The notes under the pieces: model-generated | The model's database searches: none | Seen by the model: the letters and a program-made list of their open reading frames with translations, nothing else | What the model was told of the DNA's origin: nothing | Shown here: positions 9,745 through 21,518 of the stretch, piece by piece | How positions within the stretch are numbered: position 1 is the stretch's first letter | Layout: every line of letters starts with the position of its first letter | DNA from: Vermamoeba vermiformis | Taxonomy: Eukaryota; Tubulinea; Echinamoebida | Direction of reading: 5' to 3' | Assembly (NCBI GenBank): GCA_045837725.1 | Contig: JBEWZL010000003.1 | Span: 1-64,000 of the forward strand | Length of the DNA: 64,000 bases | Program-made: the position numbers and the translations under genes

Positions 9745-11966
9745 TTACTTCTTGCCAATCTTGACAAATCGCAGGAAAATGTAGCCCAGGATGAAATAAA
9801 AGATGAGCATGCCAATTAAAATCAGAAATTCGTGCCATAGGACCACGTTGTACATGCCCATAAACGCCAAGACTTGCTCGCCCGTAGCGAAGGGACACTT
9901 GGAAGGATCGTTAGGGCAAGAGTACTCGACACCTTGATATTGATTGGCAGATACAATTCGGAATGCGTATCTGTAGGGCGACAAATACTGGATGAAACTT
10001 AACCACTTCGGAATGTTCGCATCCGACAAAAAGAAGCCACCAAACGACAAAAACAGTAGCATCTATGTAAATAAATATTAGATATGCTAATAGCGAGGGT
10101 GTCTACGTACCAAAACAGAAATCAAAAGGTTAGCCATGACGATGTCGGGGAACAGATACGCGCACGTGAGTGAAATGAACTTCCAAATGAGCAGCGATAA
10201 GTACAGCGCGCAGATAAAGATGAAAAACCTGAACACGCGTTAGTTCCGATCGATGGCTGTGTGTGCTTACCTTCCAGCGTCAGGCGTGAAGCCAATCATC
10301 CAGTACGTGACCGTGGAGAACACGCACACGTACAGCAATTGAATCGGCAAATCGACCAGCGTGTTAGCTACATAATAGGGGAACACGCGATACATCTTCA
10401 CTGCACGTTCTTTGTTGATTATAATTCGTTCCTTTGGTACTGTTGAACGTAAATTAGACACGTGTCTTCAAAGGTAAACTTGAATCGTACGTACCCGTGC
10501 TTCCTGCTGTAAACGCCACGGTGAAGCTGCCTTGCAACATGACATAAAACAACGCTGCATTGACGTCATAAACAGCGTCCGTACGCGTGCCAAGTTGTAA
10601 GTACAACAGGCCCAAGAAAATTGACACGAACAAGTGCTGCGCGCCTTCACCGATCAATCTCATGCGATTTCTGATTGCATCGTGCCACGTCCTGCTAGCT
10701 ACAACGCGTGACTGATAGGCTGGCTCCGTTGCGTACGAAGAATTCGTAAACTGCGCGGCATCTTTGGTGGGCTCGATTGGAATCAACACTTCAGCACCAC
10801 CTGGAGGGAATAAGAGTCAGTTTCTACGAACAATATCGCAATGCTGCGTACTTGGTCTCGTCTCGGTCGGTGACGAGGTGGCAGTGTTTGTAGCTGCGTC
10901 AGTCAAGTACTTGTGATACTTGGACTTGCGGTACTCTTCAGTGATTTCATCGGGTGTTTTGGCGTCAGAGGACATCGTGCCAATGAACTTCCCTGAGGCC
11001 ACGTCCACTAGTAATAAGTGTTAATATCGAGACTAATCGGCGATATTAATGACTGAACGTACAAATGTAATCAGCAATGTTGTCGAATTGTTCTCGCTCG
11101 TATCCCATGCGTTGAAAGAACTTTGCGATGGGCTTAGGCGGTCCATAATACATCAAGCGTCCATTTTGTAACAGCGTCACTTTGTCGAACGAGGTGAAAA
11201 TGCTCGCACGAGGCTGATGGATCGTGCAGATAATCGTGCGACCGCTTTGTGCTAATTGTTTCAATAAATTTACGACTTGATAAGCGCTGCTTGAATCAAG
11301 ACCTGAGGTGGGTTCGTCCAAAAACAGCAAGCCTATTTTACGGATTAGTTTTCTCGCGTTTTGGAATTTCCTGTATTTAAACTTGACTTACTTGGCCGAG
11401 TTACAAGTTCTATACCAATGGACGTTCTTTTTCGTTCGCCACCTGAAATACCACGCTTGTTCGGATCACCAATGCGCGTATCTTGACACTTCTCGAGACC
11501 TAGCGTGCGGATCACTTCATCAACCTGCAACAAATTCGAAATTCATTCTTTAAATATTATAATTACTTACTCTTTCTGCCTTTTCTGATTCCGACATTTT
11601 TTGCGGTAATCGAAGCAGTGCTGAAAACATGATAGATTCGCGCACTGTCGCTGTTTCAAACAATATATCGTCTTGCTCTACGAATCCAATGTGCTGTCTA
11701 TAATCTCTTATATTTACTGGAGCTGAATTGACGAGAATTGAGCCTGTCAGTTCTGTTGATCGGCTGATCCTGCCACTCAAAGCGCTCAGAAGAGTTGTTT
11801 TGCCGGCACCAGAAGGACCCATAATGGCTATTAGCTCCCCAGGATTTGCTACGAAATCGACAGCATCCAAAAGCAGGCGCGCATCTCGCTTCTTCGTTTT
11901 TTTGAGTTGACACGATACCTGCTGAGCTCGTAATTGTATTTTGAATTCGTTTGCTTCCGAATTCAT
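9745..11966 (-). CDS. ABCG-type half transporter
   Basis: Eight exons: 11571-11966, 11392-11524, 11063-11332, 10852-11007, 10495-10800, 10271-10439, 10111-10228 and 9745-10062, giving 621 residues. The nucleotide-binding domain comes first: Walker [10 protein letters not shown] near residue 50, Q-loop FVEQDD, signature [12 protein letters not shown], Walker [14 protein letters not shown] and the switch His in IHQPR. Six membrane segments follow in exons 5-8, the reverse domain order of the ABCG (White/BCRP) family. It probably dimerises and exports lipids or small molecules; the substrate cannot be told. An ATG at 11981 in the same frame would add five residues. It shares a divergent upstream region with the class C GPCR. 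Confidence 0.93.
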
Positions 11967-12517
11967 TTTTTCGCGATACAATAAGCCAAAGAAGTGGTGT
12001 CCAAGTTTTTAAGCTGATTTTCAGGGATTCGGAGGATCTATTTGTGCTGATGATTTGTGCGCTAGTGTTGAATTCACTCTTGAATTTTCTCGCAATTAAT
12101 TTGTCGAATATTAACTGCACGCAATATATTACGCTGTTCTTTGAGCGTCAAGCAAACGCAAGAAAGCGATCCCATGTTGTGCACTCTTTGTCCGCTTTGA
12201 AACTAAAATTAGTATCTTGCAGGAGCAAGTAGCAAATAATTTTACTAACCTAACCGGACAGGTATTGTTGCATGCTACAATTTTTTAAAAATCTGCCAAG
12301 AAGATTTTCAGTTTCAGTAAGCAACGCGAAAAAATAGTTTCGTCCAATATTATTATTCTAACGTCCCATACACAACAGTATAGGGAAACGACGGAGAGAT
12401 GTGGTCAACTTAGTGGACTATTAAAAATAAAAAGTCTATTTTTGACGTCGTGTCACCAAAATGTCGGTTTGGATCCTCACTCCAAATCAATCAAACAATT
12501 TCATTGGAGCACAACAA
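11967..12517. other. Divergent intergenic region, ABCG and GPCR
   Basis: About 550 bases between two start codons pointing away from each other, so it must carry both promoters. It is AT-rich and has an A-rich tract just before 12440. I see no clear gene, repeat or strong motif. The plus-strand ATG at 12461 is in frame with the GPCR and would add 19 residues before its signal peptide. Confidence 0.5.
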
Positions 12518-15500
12518 ATGAACGCGCGAGTACTGTCGGCTCTATTGCTAGTCGGTCTATTCGCCCTCGTGCAACACGCCGGCGCGGTGCAGAACTCCGT
12601 CATTAACTTCGGCATCTCCTTGTCGCTGTCTCCAACCGGAACATTGCGGCAAACACAAAGCCTTAGTGTCTGGGAAGGATTGCAATTATGGCTCGACAAA
12701 GTCAACGCAAGAGGTGGATCGGTGATCCGCAACGCGACTTATACTTACAACATTACGAAATATGAAGATAACGGAGTCCTAGATAATGTAATGGCACTAT
12801 ATCAGCAAATGCTTAACGATTCGAGCATTGATTATCTAATGGGTCCGATTAATTCGGATTTCTCAATTCCATTATTAGCTTACACAGAACCAGCTAAAAG
12901 AATGCTCGTAGCAACTTCGGCAGGCTCAGACAGTTTCTATAGAGGAAACGATTTCGCCTTTAGCGTCGTTCAACCATCCAGCAGGTAAGTGCAACTTAAC
13001 CGACCAAAATTTTTATTGTTAAAAAATAGCAATGAGGGTCCGGTGTAATGAAGTTAACTGCTTTTACTTATTATCCTTGTCATAGGTTTATTTTTACAGC
13101 CTTTCCTTATTTGCGACTCCACAAGGTTAGGGATATCGTCACGATTACGTCACCGCATCCGTTCCATTCTGGAGCGTGCAATGGAATTACCGATAAGACG
13201 GTACGTATAAACGAGCTGCTTAAGCCGATAATCATAAAGCATTGCAAGTCACAACTACGACACAAACTTCAATTTTTACTAAATTTAGAAGAGTCCGAAA
13301 TAATTTAGAGGATGCGAACACAATACGAAATTAATGATATCTTACTTAATATAGGCACTTGAAAACGGTTTTCAGCCTCCTAGCAGATATAATATTGACT
13401 CCAATTTGGATGGCGTTACCAATCAAACACTAGATGCGTTCCGAAATTATACCGAGGTATGGATCTGTTATACCAATATTTCAGTATCGAAATTTATGAT
13501 GCTGTTTCGCTCTATTCTATTTTTCTAAATTTTAACTTTATTTTTTGTTCGTTGCAGATCTTCCTGGAGACACAGCCCGAAGTAGTCGTTGCGTGCATGT
13601 GGTCTGACTCCTCTGAAGCTCTTATGCGCGCTTTTAAAGCCGCTAATTTCTCACCGAAGCTCATTTTGTTCGTGCCGCTTGGCCTAGATTACGGAGAAAT
13701 CGACACCTCCGTTGCCGACTTTGTCACAGGCACTGAAAGTGTAAGTAATTATTCTAACGAATCTATTTGATTTGCTTACCGCCTTATAGTTCGATCCGAG
13801 AGCGAATTTTCCTTCCGACGCCTTTTTTGGAAGTACTCGCCAATTTGTTCAAGATTACGAAGACAGGTAATGAAACGAAACTCCTATATCCCTCAATATA
13901 CTAACCCTATACCATTCAGATTCGGTCATGAACCTGACGAGGTAAGTTAATTTTAATGATTCTATTTTTGTCTTAATTGCAATGCACGCGCTAAAATTAA
14001 CTTCATGAAGTATTCGGCATTTGGCGCACTCACTGGCTTGATCTATCAATTGGCTATCGAGGTACCAATCGTTATCAACAATGATTAAGTTAAAGCGGTT
14101 AAATCATGATAACTTTCGATAACCAAGTCCGAATCATTTCTCATTTATTCATGAATAGCGTGCTGCCTCGTTCTCGCAAGCAGATGTTCGTGATTCGATG
14201 CAACGGCTCAACGTTGACACTTTCATGGGACAGGTAAAAAATTAAAATGTGAAATCTCCGCGATGATTTCGAAATTAACGGCCATTTGTTTACCAGATGT
14301 TTTTTGGCACTGACCACTCCAATCAACTGCCTACAGTGTTCAAGCAGTACATTCACGGCGACAGATTCATCATTGGCCCGCCCATCGCGCAATCGGACAA
14401 CATCGAATTGGTCTACCCATTCCCGACCTGGGACGAACGCATTTTCATTTCAGAGTGGAATCGTACGTCTATTGTCCTCCATATATGGACCAGTATAATT
14501 AACTTGTCGTATTGCAGAGAGTCCGCAAGAAATGGCCATGTTTGGTTTGTTGCTCTTCGGTGACGCCTTGACCATTTCGCTGTTGATTGTGACTGTCGTT
14601 AAACGCAATCAACCAATCATGAGGCAAGTTAATACCATTATGAGTGCCTTACACGGTGCCTAACACGTTGTGCAGAGCGAGTTCTCCGCTGTTCATGGCC
14701 CTCATTCTCGTCGGTGCGCTGTTCTTGTACAACAGCATTCTCGTTTGGCCCTTGAACAATTTGTCTGCGCCCGTCTGCCACTTGCAGATCTGGCTGCTTT
14801 CATTCGGCTTTACTCTCATGTTCGGGTACGATAGTCACTCTAACAGTGTGTCGAGCACTACTAACCTTGTTTGCTGCCTAGTGGTTTGTTCGCCAAGTCG
14901 TGGAGAGTGTACAAATTGAGCTCCAACCGCAGCCTCAAAGTGTTCAAAATCACAGACTCGACACTCATTGCTATTCTCGGCACACTCTTGGCTGGTGACG
15001 CGTTGATTTGCGCACTGGCTACTGGTCTCGTGGACATGACACCGACCCGCGTTGTGGTCGATGAATTCAGACCTGCACACGACTACGAGTTGTGCCCCAC
15101 TCCTCCCACATTGGTCGGTCTCACAGCCGCCATCATCGCCTACAACGGCATCATTGCCCTCGCTGGCCTGGTCGTTGCCTACAAGATTCGCAAGCTCAAG
15201 TACGTCGTGTTTAACGAGTCACGTATCATCGCCTTCTCTGTAAGTCTCCTCATTTGTGGAATATAGCCAATGTCTAACGTTCCCTCTAGATGTACAACGT
15301 GTGCATCTTCGCGGTCGTCATAGTTGTCTTGCAGTACGTTGATGCCAACGACCGATTCGTGCTCTACATGGTTCGATCGCTCGGCATTTTCCTTGGCACC
15401 AGTAAGTGTTGTTAATAAACAACCATTGACTGGACACTAACACTCGTATTAGCCATCACCGTATTGACGCTCTACGTCTCCAAGTTCATGATTTGGAACA

Positions 15501-15844
15501 AGAATCCTCGTCTCACATCCAACTCGAACATGAGCACCAAGATCAGTGGCAGCAACAGTGACTTGAGAGTTAAATCAACTCAAAGTGCTGATGAGTCAGG
15601 AAACGAGTGGAAAGCTCGTTATGAACAAGCTGCTGCTGAAATCAAACAGTTGCGTGCTCAAATCGCCGAACTGAGCGCTGCTCCAACTATCAAATCGGTG
15701 CAGCCGGAGCCACCCACGCCTGCAACAACCGGCTTGAACAATCCTCTCAAAGACAAGTCTGAGAGCTCTTCAAACATTTCCTCTGTTAAGTCGAGCACAT
15801 CGAGTTCATCGGAAGATTCCTCCTCATCTTCGGACTCGAGCTAA
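12518..15844 (+). CDS. Class C (GABA-B-like) G-protein-coupled receptor
   Basis: Fourteen exons: 12518-12984, 13086-13200, 13355-13456, 13558-13740, 13790-13866, 13920-13941, 14011-14061, 14159-14233, 14297-14462, 14518-14623, 14676-14825, 14882-15239, 15290-15401 and 15453-15844 (791 residues). The ATG at 12518 starts a signal peptide (MNARVLSALLLVGLFALV). A bilobed ligand-binding ectodomain of the periplasmic-binding type follows, to about residue 410. Then come seven membrane helices with the class C hallmark GGLFAKSWRVYKL after helix 3. The tail has a short coiled coil (KARYEQAAAEIKQLRAQIAEL), as GABA-B receptors have for dimerisation, and ends in an acidic Ser run. The exon of 22 bases and the GC-AG intron at 14624-14675 are unusual. 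Ligand unknown. Confidence 0.9.
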
Positions 15845-15895
15845 GAACTAGAAATGTAACATCAAGCGTTTAAATTACATGTATTATTTCGAAAA

Positions 15896-18800
15896 TTAAG
15901 CAGTTTTAATCAACATCTTTGTCAGTCCGCTTTTGTGATTGTTTTGAGTGAATTCCCACAGCTTCATCTCGCCATCGTCTGTGGTAACTGCGTTCATGCC
16001 ATCGAAGTGCAACGATGTAATGTTCAGTGTATGGCTTTTGAAGCGATGGTCTGTCACTAGCTTGTCGTATTCCAGTGTCAAGAGCAGCATTTCGCGACCA
16101 GAATAGCCGAGCAACTTATTGTCAACTACACTTTGTTCGAGCATTACATTTTGCGGACAATCTACGGCAGAGTTAGACTACAACTTAAATGAATTCTACA
16201 CTGGCACATACCAATAGGTCCTTGGAGGCCAAATCCATTGTTTTCAACTTGATACTTATGCACTGCTCCTGTGTCATCTTGCACGAGCAGAGTTGATCCG
16301 AGGCACAAAGCTCCTCTGATGGTGCCGTTGGTTGAGACACTGCTTTCTGTCTTCAAGTTGTGGCCATCAAGTGTCACGAGGCTAATCACGTTTCGTTGAG
16401 TAACTACGAACGAGCCATTGCCAAGCGAGAGAATTTGGCCGATGGCTTCTGGTGACTGAAGTGCTGTTTGGCAGAGCAGCTCGCCAGTGGTCTTGTGAAG
16501 AACATCTAATCGAAGTTAGTAATGAAATTCGTTACATCTCCCAAGGTGATTGACGTACAAATGGAGCTATCAGCAACGAGCAAGACGTTGTCCAAGTAGC
16601 ACACGAGATCTGCAACGTGTCCGGTCAACTCTGATTGCCACTCGGTCTTGAACGTCGTGGCATGCAAATCAACGACTAGCCTCTGCACACTAGAGCCATT
16701 GCAAATGAAGACTTCGTTGTCCCTGCAATTACATTATCAAATACGTTCACTATTAGCATTGCTCTTACTTAGTGTGCACGAGGTATCCCGATGAGGTTTT
16801 AGCCAGTCCAACGGTGTTTTCAAACTTGAATTCACGTCCGTTCCACAATCTGTGCGACACACTGTCACCCTCTTTGACGCTCAACACGACATTATTCTTC
16901 GACAACAACTTGGCCCCGATGACTTGGCTCGGCGATCTAAAGCTGAATATGCAATATCTATTGCCTGTGTTGTCTTCGGGTGCACTGCGCTCGAAGGCTA
17001 AGTGACTATAGTTAGACCAGTCGAGCATTGTAGAGTGAGGCCTACTTACGAGGGTCATTAGCTTTGAACCAATTGGAGCTGTCCAAATCAATATAGGCCC
17101 AGAGGTGAGTTTCGTTGGCCGTGGGACTCGTGACCGAAGCATAAGGACCGATCACTTGACTGGTGCCAAAGCTCGTCGTCTTTTCACTGAACGGTTGATC
17201 TGCGCGTACAATCGTGAAACGATATTTGCCCGCTAGTGCTTCGAACTTGCGTCGCATTACGTCCACGGCGTTGCGCCAGCCAAAACTGATGGACTTAGCG
17301 TCGTTGCTCCTAACGCATGTGATCGATCAGTATCGGATTATCGTACTGCATGGAGACTTACATGGCAGGTGCAGGGATGTACACGGGATTCAACATCAAG
17401 AACGGCTTCTGCGCAATGTTCTCGTCAAAAATATCAGCGTTCTCAATGTCAAAACAAATCATCACAGTGACTCGTCCAAACTTGGTGTCCATCGCAAAGA
17501 TCTCATTGCCCGGTGTGACTTCAATGCCCGTTGGTTTTCTCTTGCGATAAGTGCCGATCAACTCGCCGTCAGGACTGATCACTGGTGCTGTGATGTGCAT
17601 CTTGCGCGTGTTGTCGAGCAGTTCAACGAGAGTGCCCATCACAATGTAACAGCCGTACTTCTTCGCGATGAGTTTGAAACGGTTCACTGAATGAATAGAA
17701 GATCAGGATTAAACGAACATTTACTAAAAAGGCAAAAAAATCAGTACGCACCTGCGTGATTATGAGTCGGGACACCATTTTCAGCGATCCAAAACTCGGG
17801 GTAAATGATAAAATCGGGCATTCTTCCTGACGGGTCGTTCTTGATGATTTCTTCGAGCAGTTGTTCAGCGCTGGAGAGACTCGAATACTTTTGTGACTGC
17901 ATCACTAAGATCTTTGCGTCCTTGAACTCCAACTTGCTGGTGTCGACACTTGAATTGTAAATCATCTCGCAAGCAATTGGATTGTCTTTGAGAACTTTTT
18001 CTGCGAGCTCTTGATGCAATTTGAACTCGTCGTTGACTTTGACCAGGAAATCTACGCTCACTTCTTTGATGCCATCAAACCAGACCTGGAACAACACGTA
18101 CATTATTAAATCTGTTCAAATATATTGCGCTATTCAGTCTTACATTAGCCCAGTCAGTGTGCTTCGGAACAATGTCGTGCATCTCTTTCTTGAATGCTGT
18201 CAACATGTCAAGTGACACGTGCTTAATAATCGACGTCACTCCTTCAAGAACACCGAATTGCATTTGAAGCAGGGACTCGTCAGTGAATTTGTAGCCAGTG
18301 ACGGCTTGGAACATTTCAGCGAAGTTGGCGAATCCTTTGAACACTTTGTGCGGCGCGGTGGTGATGCTCGACAAACACTCGTGCACGGACTTGATGTACT
18401 TTTCGAGCGGAATATGCATGTGTAGCGAAGTGACTGAATTGTCAATTGCAACTACACGATACCTAAGGGGGTGTGAGCAATTGCTTTAAATGAGTGCCGA
18501 CCACATACCCCTTGCCACGTTGTTCGATGAGGATGTTGTCGAAATTTCCTTCATTTTCCCAGATAATTGGCATGCGATCCCATTGATTGAAAAATAAATC
18601 CAGCGCGACCACCTTGCCGATCTATGAAACACATTAGTTCGTTCGTGTCTCCAGCGCGTAATTTCAATGGCCACTTTACCTCACGGAGCACTTGTCTCGC
18701 GAGCGCTACTTCGTCTTCGTGTGTCTTGTTTGAGACATTGAACAACACATCGCACTCCTTTGGTGTAAAGGCTGTTAAGGGCTTGCCAATGATAGTCTCC

Positions 18801-19836
18801 ATGGCCATGAAGTACGCGCGGTCAAGTTCTTTTCCCTACATTCATTGTGATTAGCAAAGAACTACAACGTTATTGCGCCGTACTAATTTGACCAAATCGG
18901 CCATTTCTCCGCTGTTCTTGACGAATGTAGCCACGCTCATTTTCACACGTCCCCATTCGTTGTGATTGTAGTCGATGATGCGCATCTGAGGCACTTCAAA
19001 CCCTAGTCTGAGCGCTAGTATCGAGGCTAAATACTCTTTGGGACAATTCGAACTCGATTTGATGACTGTCGTGCCGTCCTCTCTGTTCACGAAAAACACA
19101 CCTGCGCTGCCTGATTCCGAGCGTTTAAATGACTTAATATTGTGCCATGCGTCGTTCTTGTAGTTTCCTTTCGCTAGAAGCCGACGGTGTTAATAAGAAA
19201 AAATAGCCTATGGTGAATTCTTACTGATTTCAAAGGGCTTCTTAACGGCTTTTTTTGGTGCTGCAGCAGGGACCGTTGCACGTTTTGGTGGCGCCACGCC
19301 GAGAGGTGGAGGAGGTGGAACAGTTGCATCTGCAGTTTTAGTTGTGCTCGTACTCTTTGGAGCAGAGGGTGGAGGGGGTGGCGGGCCTGGAGGCAAGGGT
19401 GCCCTGGAATTAGCGTTTGCCTGTCCCGGGACTGGTGGTGGCGGTGGAATGGCAAACTCGTCATTATTATTTGAGGCATTATTATCGTTATTTAAAGGTG
19501 GTGGGGGTGGTGGAGGCATCGGCACGCCGTAGTCGTCCATTTTGATTTCTACTGAATTTTGCGTTTTATTTTTAAATTTCCATTCACGTGGTGCCCGTTC
19601 TTTTGGAGCCACTGGTCTTCATGATTGAATAATTAGTATTTTTTTTTAACTAAATTTAAATTTGAATGTTAAATTGATAGAAGATTGACCTTTCCCTCCA
19701 CGACAAACTCATAATATATCCACGATAAAAATTACTAGTAAGTGACATACTCTTTAACATCGCTCTCTGGTCGATCGGCAGCATTTTTGAGTTGCTTGCC
19801 TTGCTGAATTGCATACATTAAACTAGCCCTATCCAT
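15896..19836 (-). CDS. WH2 / poly-Pro / actin-fragmin-kinase-like / nitrilase / propeller fusion protein
   Basis: Thirteen exons: 19751-19836, 19225-19616, 18884-19173, 18680-18835, 18509-18621, 18144-18462, 17752-18085, 17362-17686, 17050-17309, 16769-16997, 16559-16722, 16212-16505 and 15896-16161; every phase closes and gives 1075 residues. Residues 3-19 (RASLMYAIQQGKQLKNA) form a WH2 actin-binding motif. About 60-130 is poly-Pro, a profilin-type ligand. About 160-450 resembles the actin-fragmin kinase catalytic domain known from Physarum, with an ATP-site Lys in TTVIKSS and the loop FFNQWDRMP followed by FDNILIE. About 485-770 is a carbon-nitrogen hydrolase with all three catalytic residues: Glu549 (YPEFW), Lys612 (YRKRKP) and Cys641 (VMICFDIE). 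The rest is a WD40-like propeller ending in MKLWEF. The acceptor of exon 2 could be a few bases off. Confidence 0.85.
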
Positions 19837-19980
19837 CTTGCCGGTGTTGTTCCTAACTCGTTAATGAATTAAAAATCAAGACGTTAAATTTGTGCAATTT
19901 AAATCAATCTGGAATTCGAGATACACAACTCCCGAAACGGATTCAAAGTAATTCTGGTAAAAATAAACTCGTGCAATACT

Positions 19981-21350
19981 TTAATATAAAGGCTCAAAGC
20001 TATTTTTGTTCTTGAGTTTCTGGTAGGTGATGAAAATAGGCACGAAACCAATCAAGAAGCCAATAACAACCGAAGCAATGCCAACAAAGATCAGCTCGGT
20101 CCAGTGGTCGGACTCAGCCTCTGCGACGGGAGCAGATACAGGGAGATGACCTGCCTCTGCGGGTGCTTCGACAGGAGTATTAATGTTTCCTTGTTTGTTC
20201 ACAACCGCAAGGGCCACTATGAGAAAGTTCGTTAGACGATTGCATCCACAATTCTGTGTAAATGTCAAGTGACCACGTACTAGCAACATCGTCGGTAAGC
20301 ACTCCATCGACATTATTATCAATAGCGGTTTGAATGTACTCGGGCTTATTCAAAGTCCAAACAAACACGGGCATCAATCTGTTTTGACTTCTGACAATAA
20401 ATTCAGCGTTGACTTTGCCGGCGTTGATTGAAAAGCCTTGAACGCCTATACAATAATGCATGAGTAATCACTATTGTTGGCGTTAGGCCACGCATTGAAA
20501 CTCGAACGGATCTTTTCTGGTCTAACTTACCACGCAATATTTCGCTGTTCAAATAGTTCGTAGTATCATTAAGAGGCACAGAGCCAGTCAATCTTTGCTT
20601 GACGGTCAATTTCAAGTGCTCGCCAATGTCGGCGATCTGCGTGTCGGTCCAGCACGAAGCAATAATCTTGACAATATCGTTAATGTCAGTACAAGAAGGA
20701 GTAATAATTAATACGCACTTGATTTTGCACTCCAAGCTCGTTCGCCAGGGCAGCAATAGCTGCACCCAAGTTTTCGACTTTGAGATCCATGATAATGGGA
20801 ATAGTCGAAGACATGTTACGCATAAGCTCGAATAACTCGCGGAAAGAAGGTACTTTTTGACCAGCAAAGTCAGGTGAGAACCAACTGCCTGCATCCAGCT
20901 TTTGAATCTCTTCCAAGGTGAAATTGGCCACATAACCAGTACCGTTGGTCGTGCGATCAACTTTCTGTAATCAAATTAATTATTTGACTCATAATAAGGT
21001 ATCGTACCTCGTCGTGAATGAGAACGATGTGGCCGTCAGCAGTTAAACGAAGATCTGTCTCAATTCCTTCAGCTCCTTTTTCAATGGCACGTTGAAATGA
21101 AATTAATGTATTTTCGGGATTATGTGCTGAATCTCCACGGTGACCTACTACGGTTGGCTTGGGTCTACCTGCGGAAACAAATTAATTATTATTCAATCGA
21201 TCGGACGGTTATACACGCCAAGCAAGTATTGAGGTATTAATTTACTACTAAAACATAGTGTAAAGAAAATATCAATTATTGACGCGTACCACAGCTTGCT
21301 GAGGCAACGACCAAAACCAACAGTGCGACTGCCGACCAAATCTGCCTCAT
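19981..21350 (-). CDS. Glycerophosphodiester phosphodiesterase, membrane-anchored
   Basis: Exons 21290-21350, 21008-21168, 20719-20964, 20531-20666, 20281-20445 and 19981-20216 (334 residues). A signal peptide ([20 protein letters not shown]) is followed by the family start [15 protein letters not shown], then [21 protein letters not shown]. The latter supplies the metal-binding Glu and Asp and the catalytic His of the TIM-barrel phosphodiesterase. [10 protein letters not shown] and DGVLTDDV are the usual late motifs. A single C-terminal helix (about 295-320) anchors the enzyme with the catalytic domain outside or in the lumen. It would cleave glycerophosphodiesters to glycerol-3-phosphate and an alcohol. 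The acceptor before exon 4 lacks a strong pyrimidine tract but keeps the frame. Confidence 0.92.
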
Positions 21351-21518
21351 GATTGTTCGTGTATGCGAATTAGTGTCAAAAACTCGATTTTTGTTGCACT
21401 GTTGTGCTCAGCAAAGTAGTCGGCAGTTTCAAAATGTCAAATAATCGGCGCGGGAGATTCCAAAAATAAGATTTTTAATATTCTAATGTACAAGTCCGCA
21501 AAATAATTCAACTGCTGA

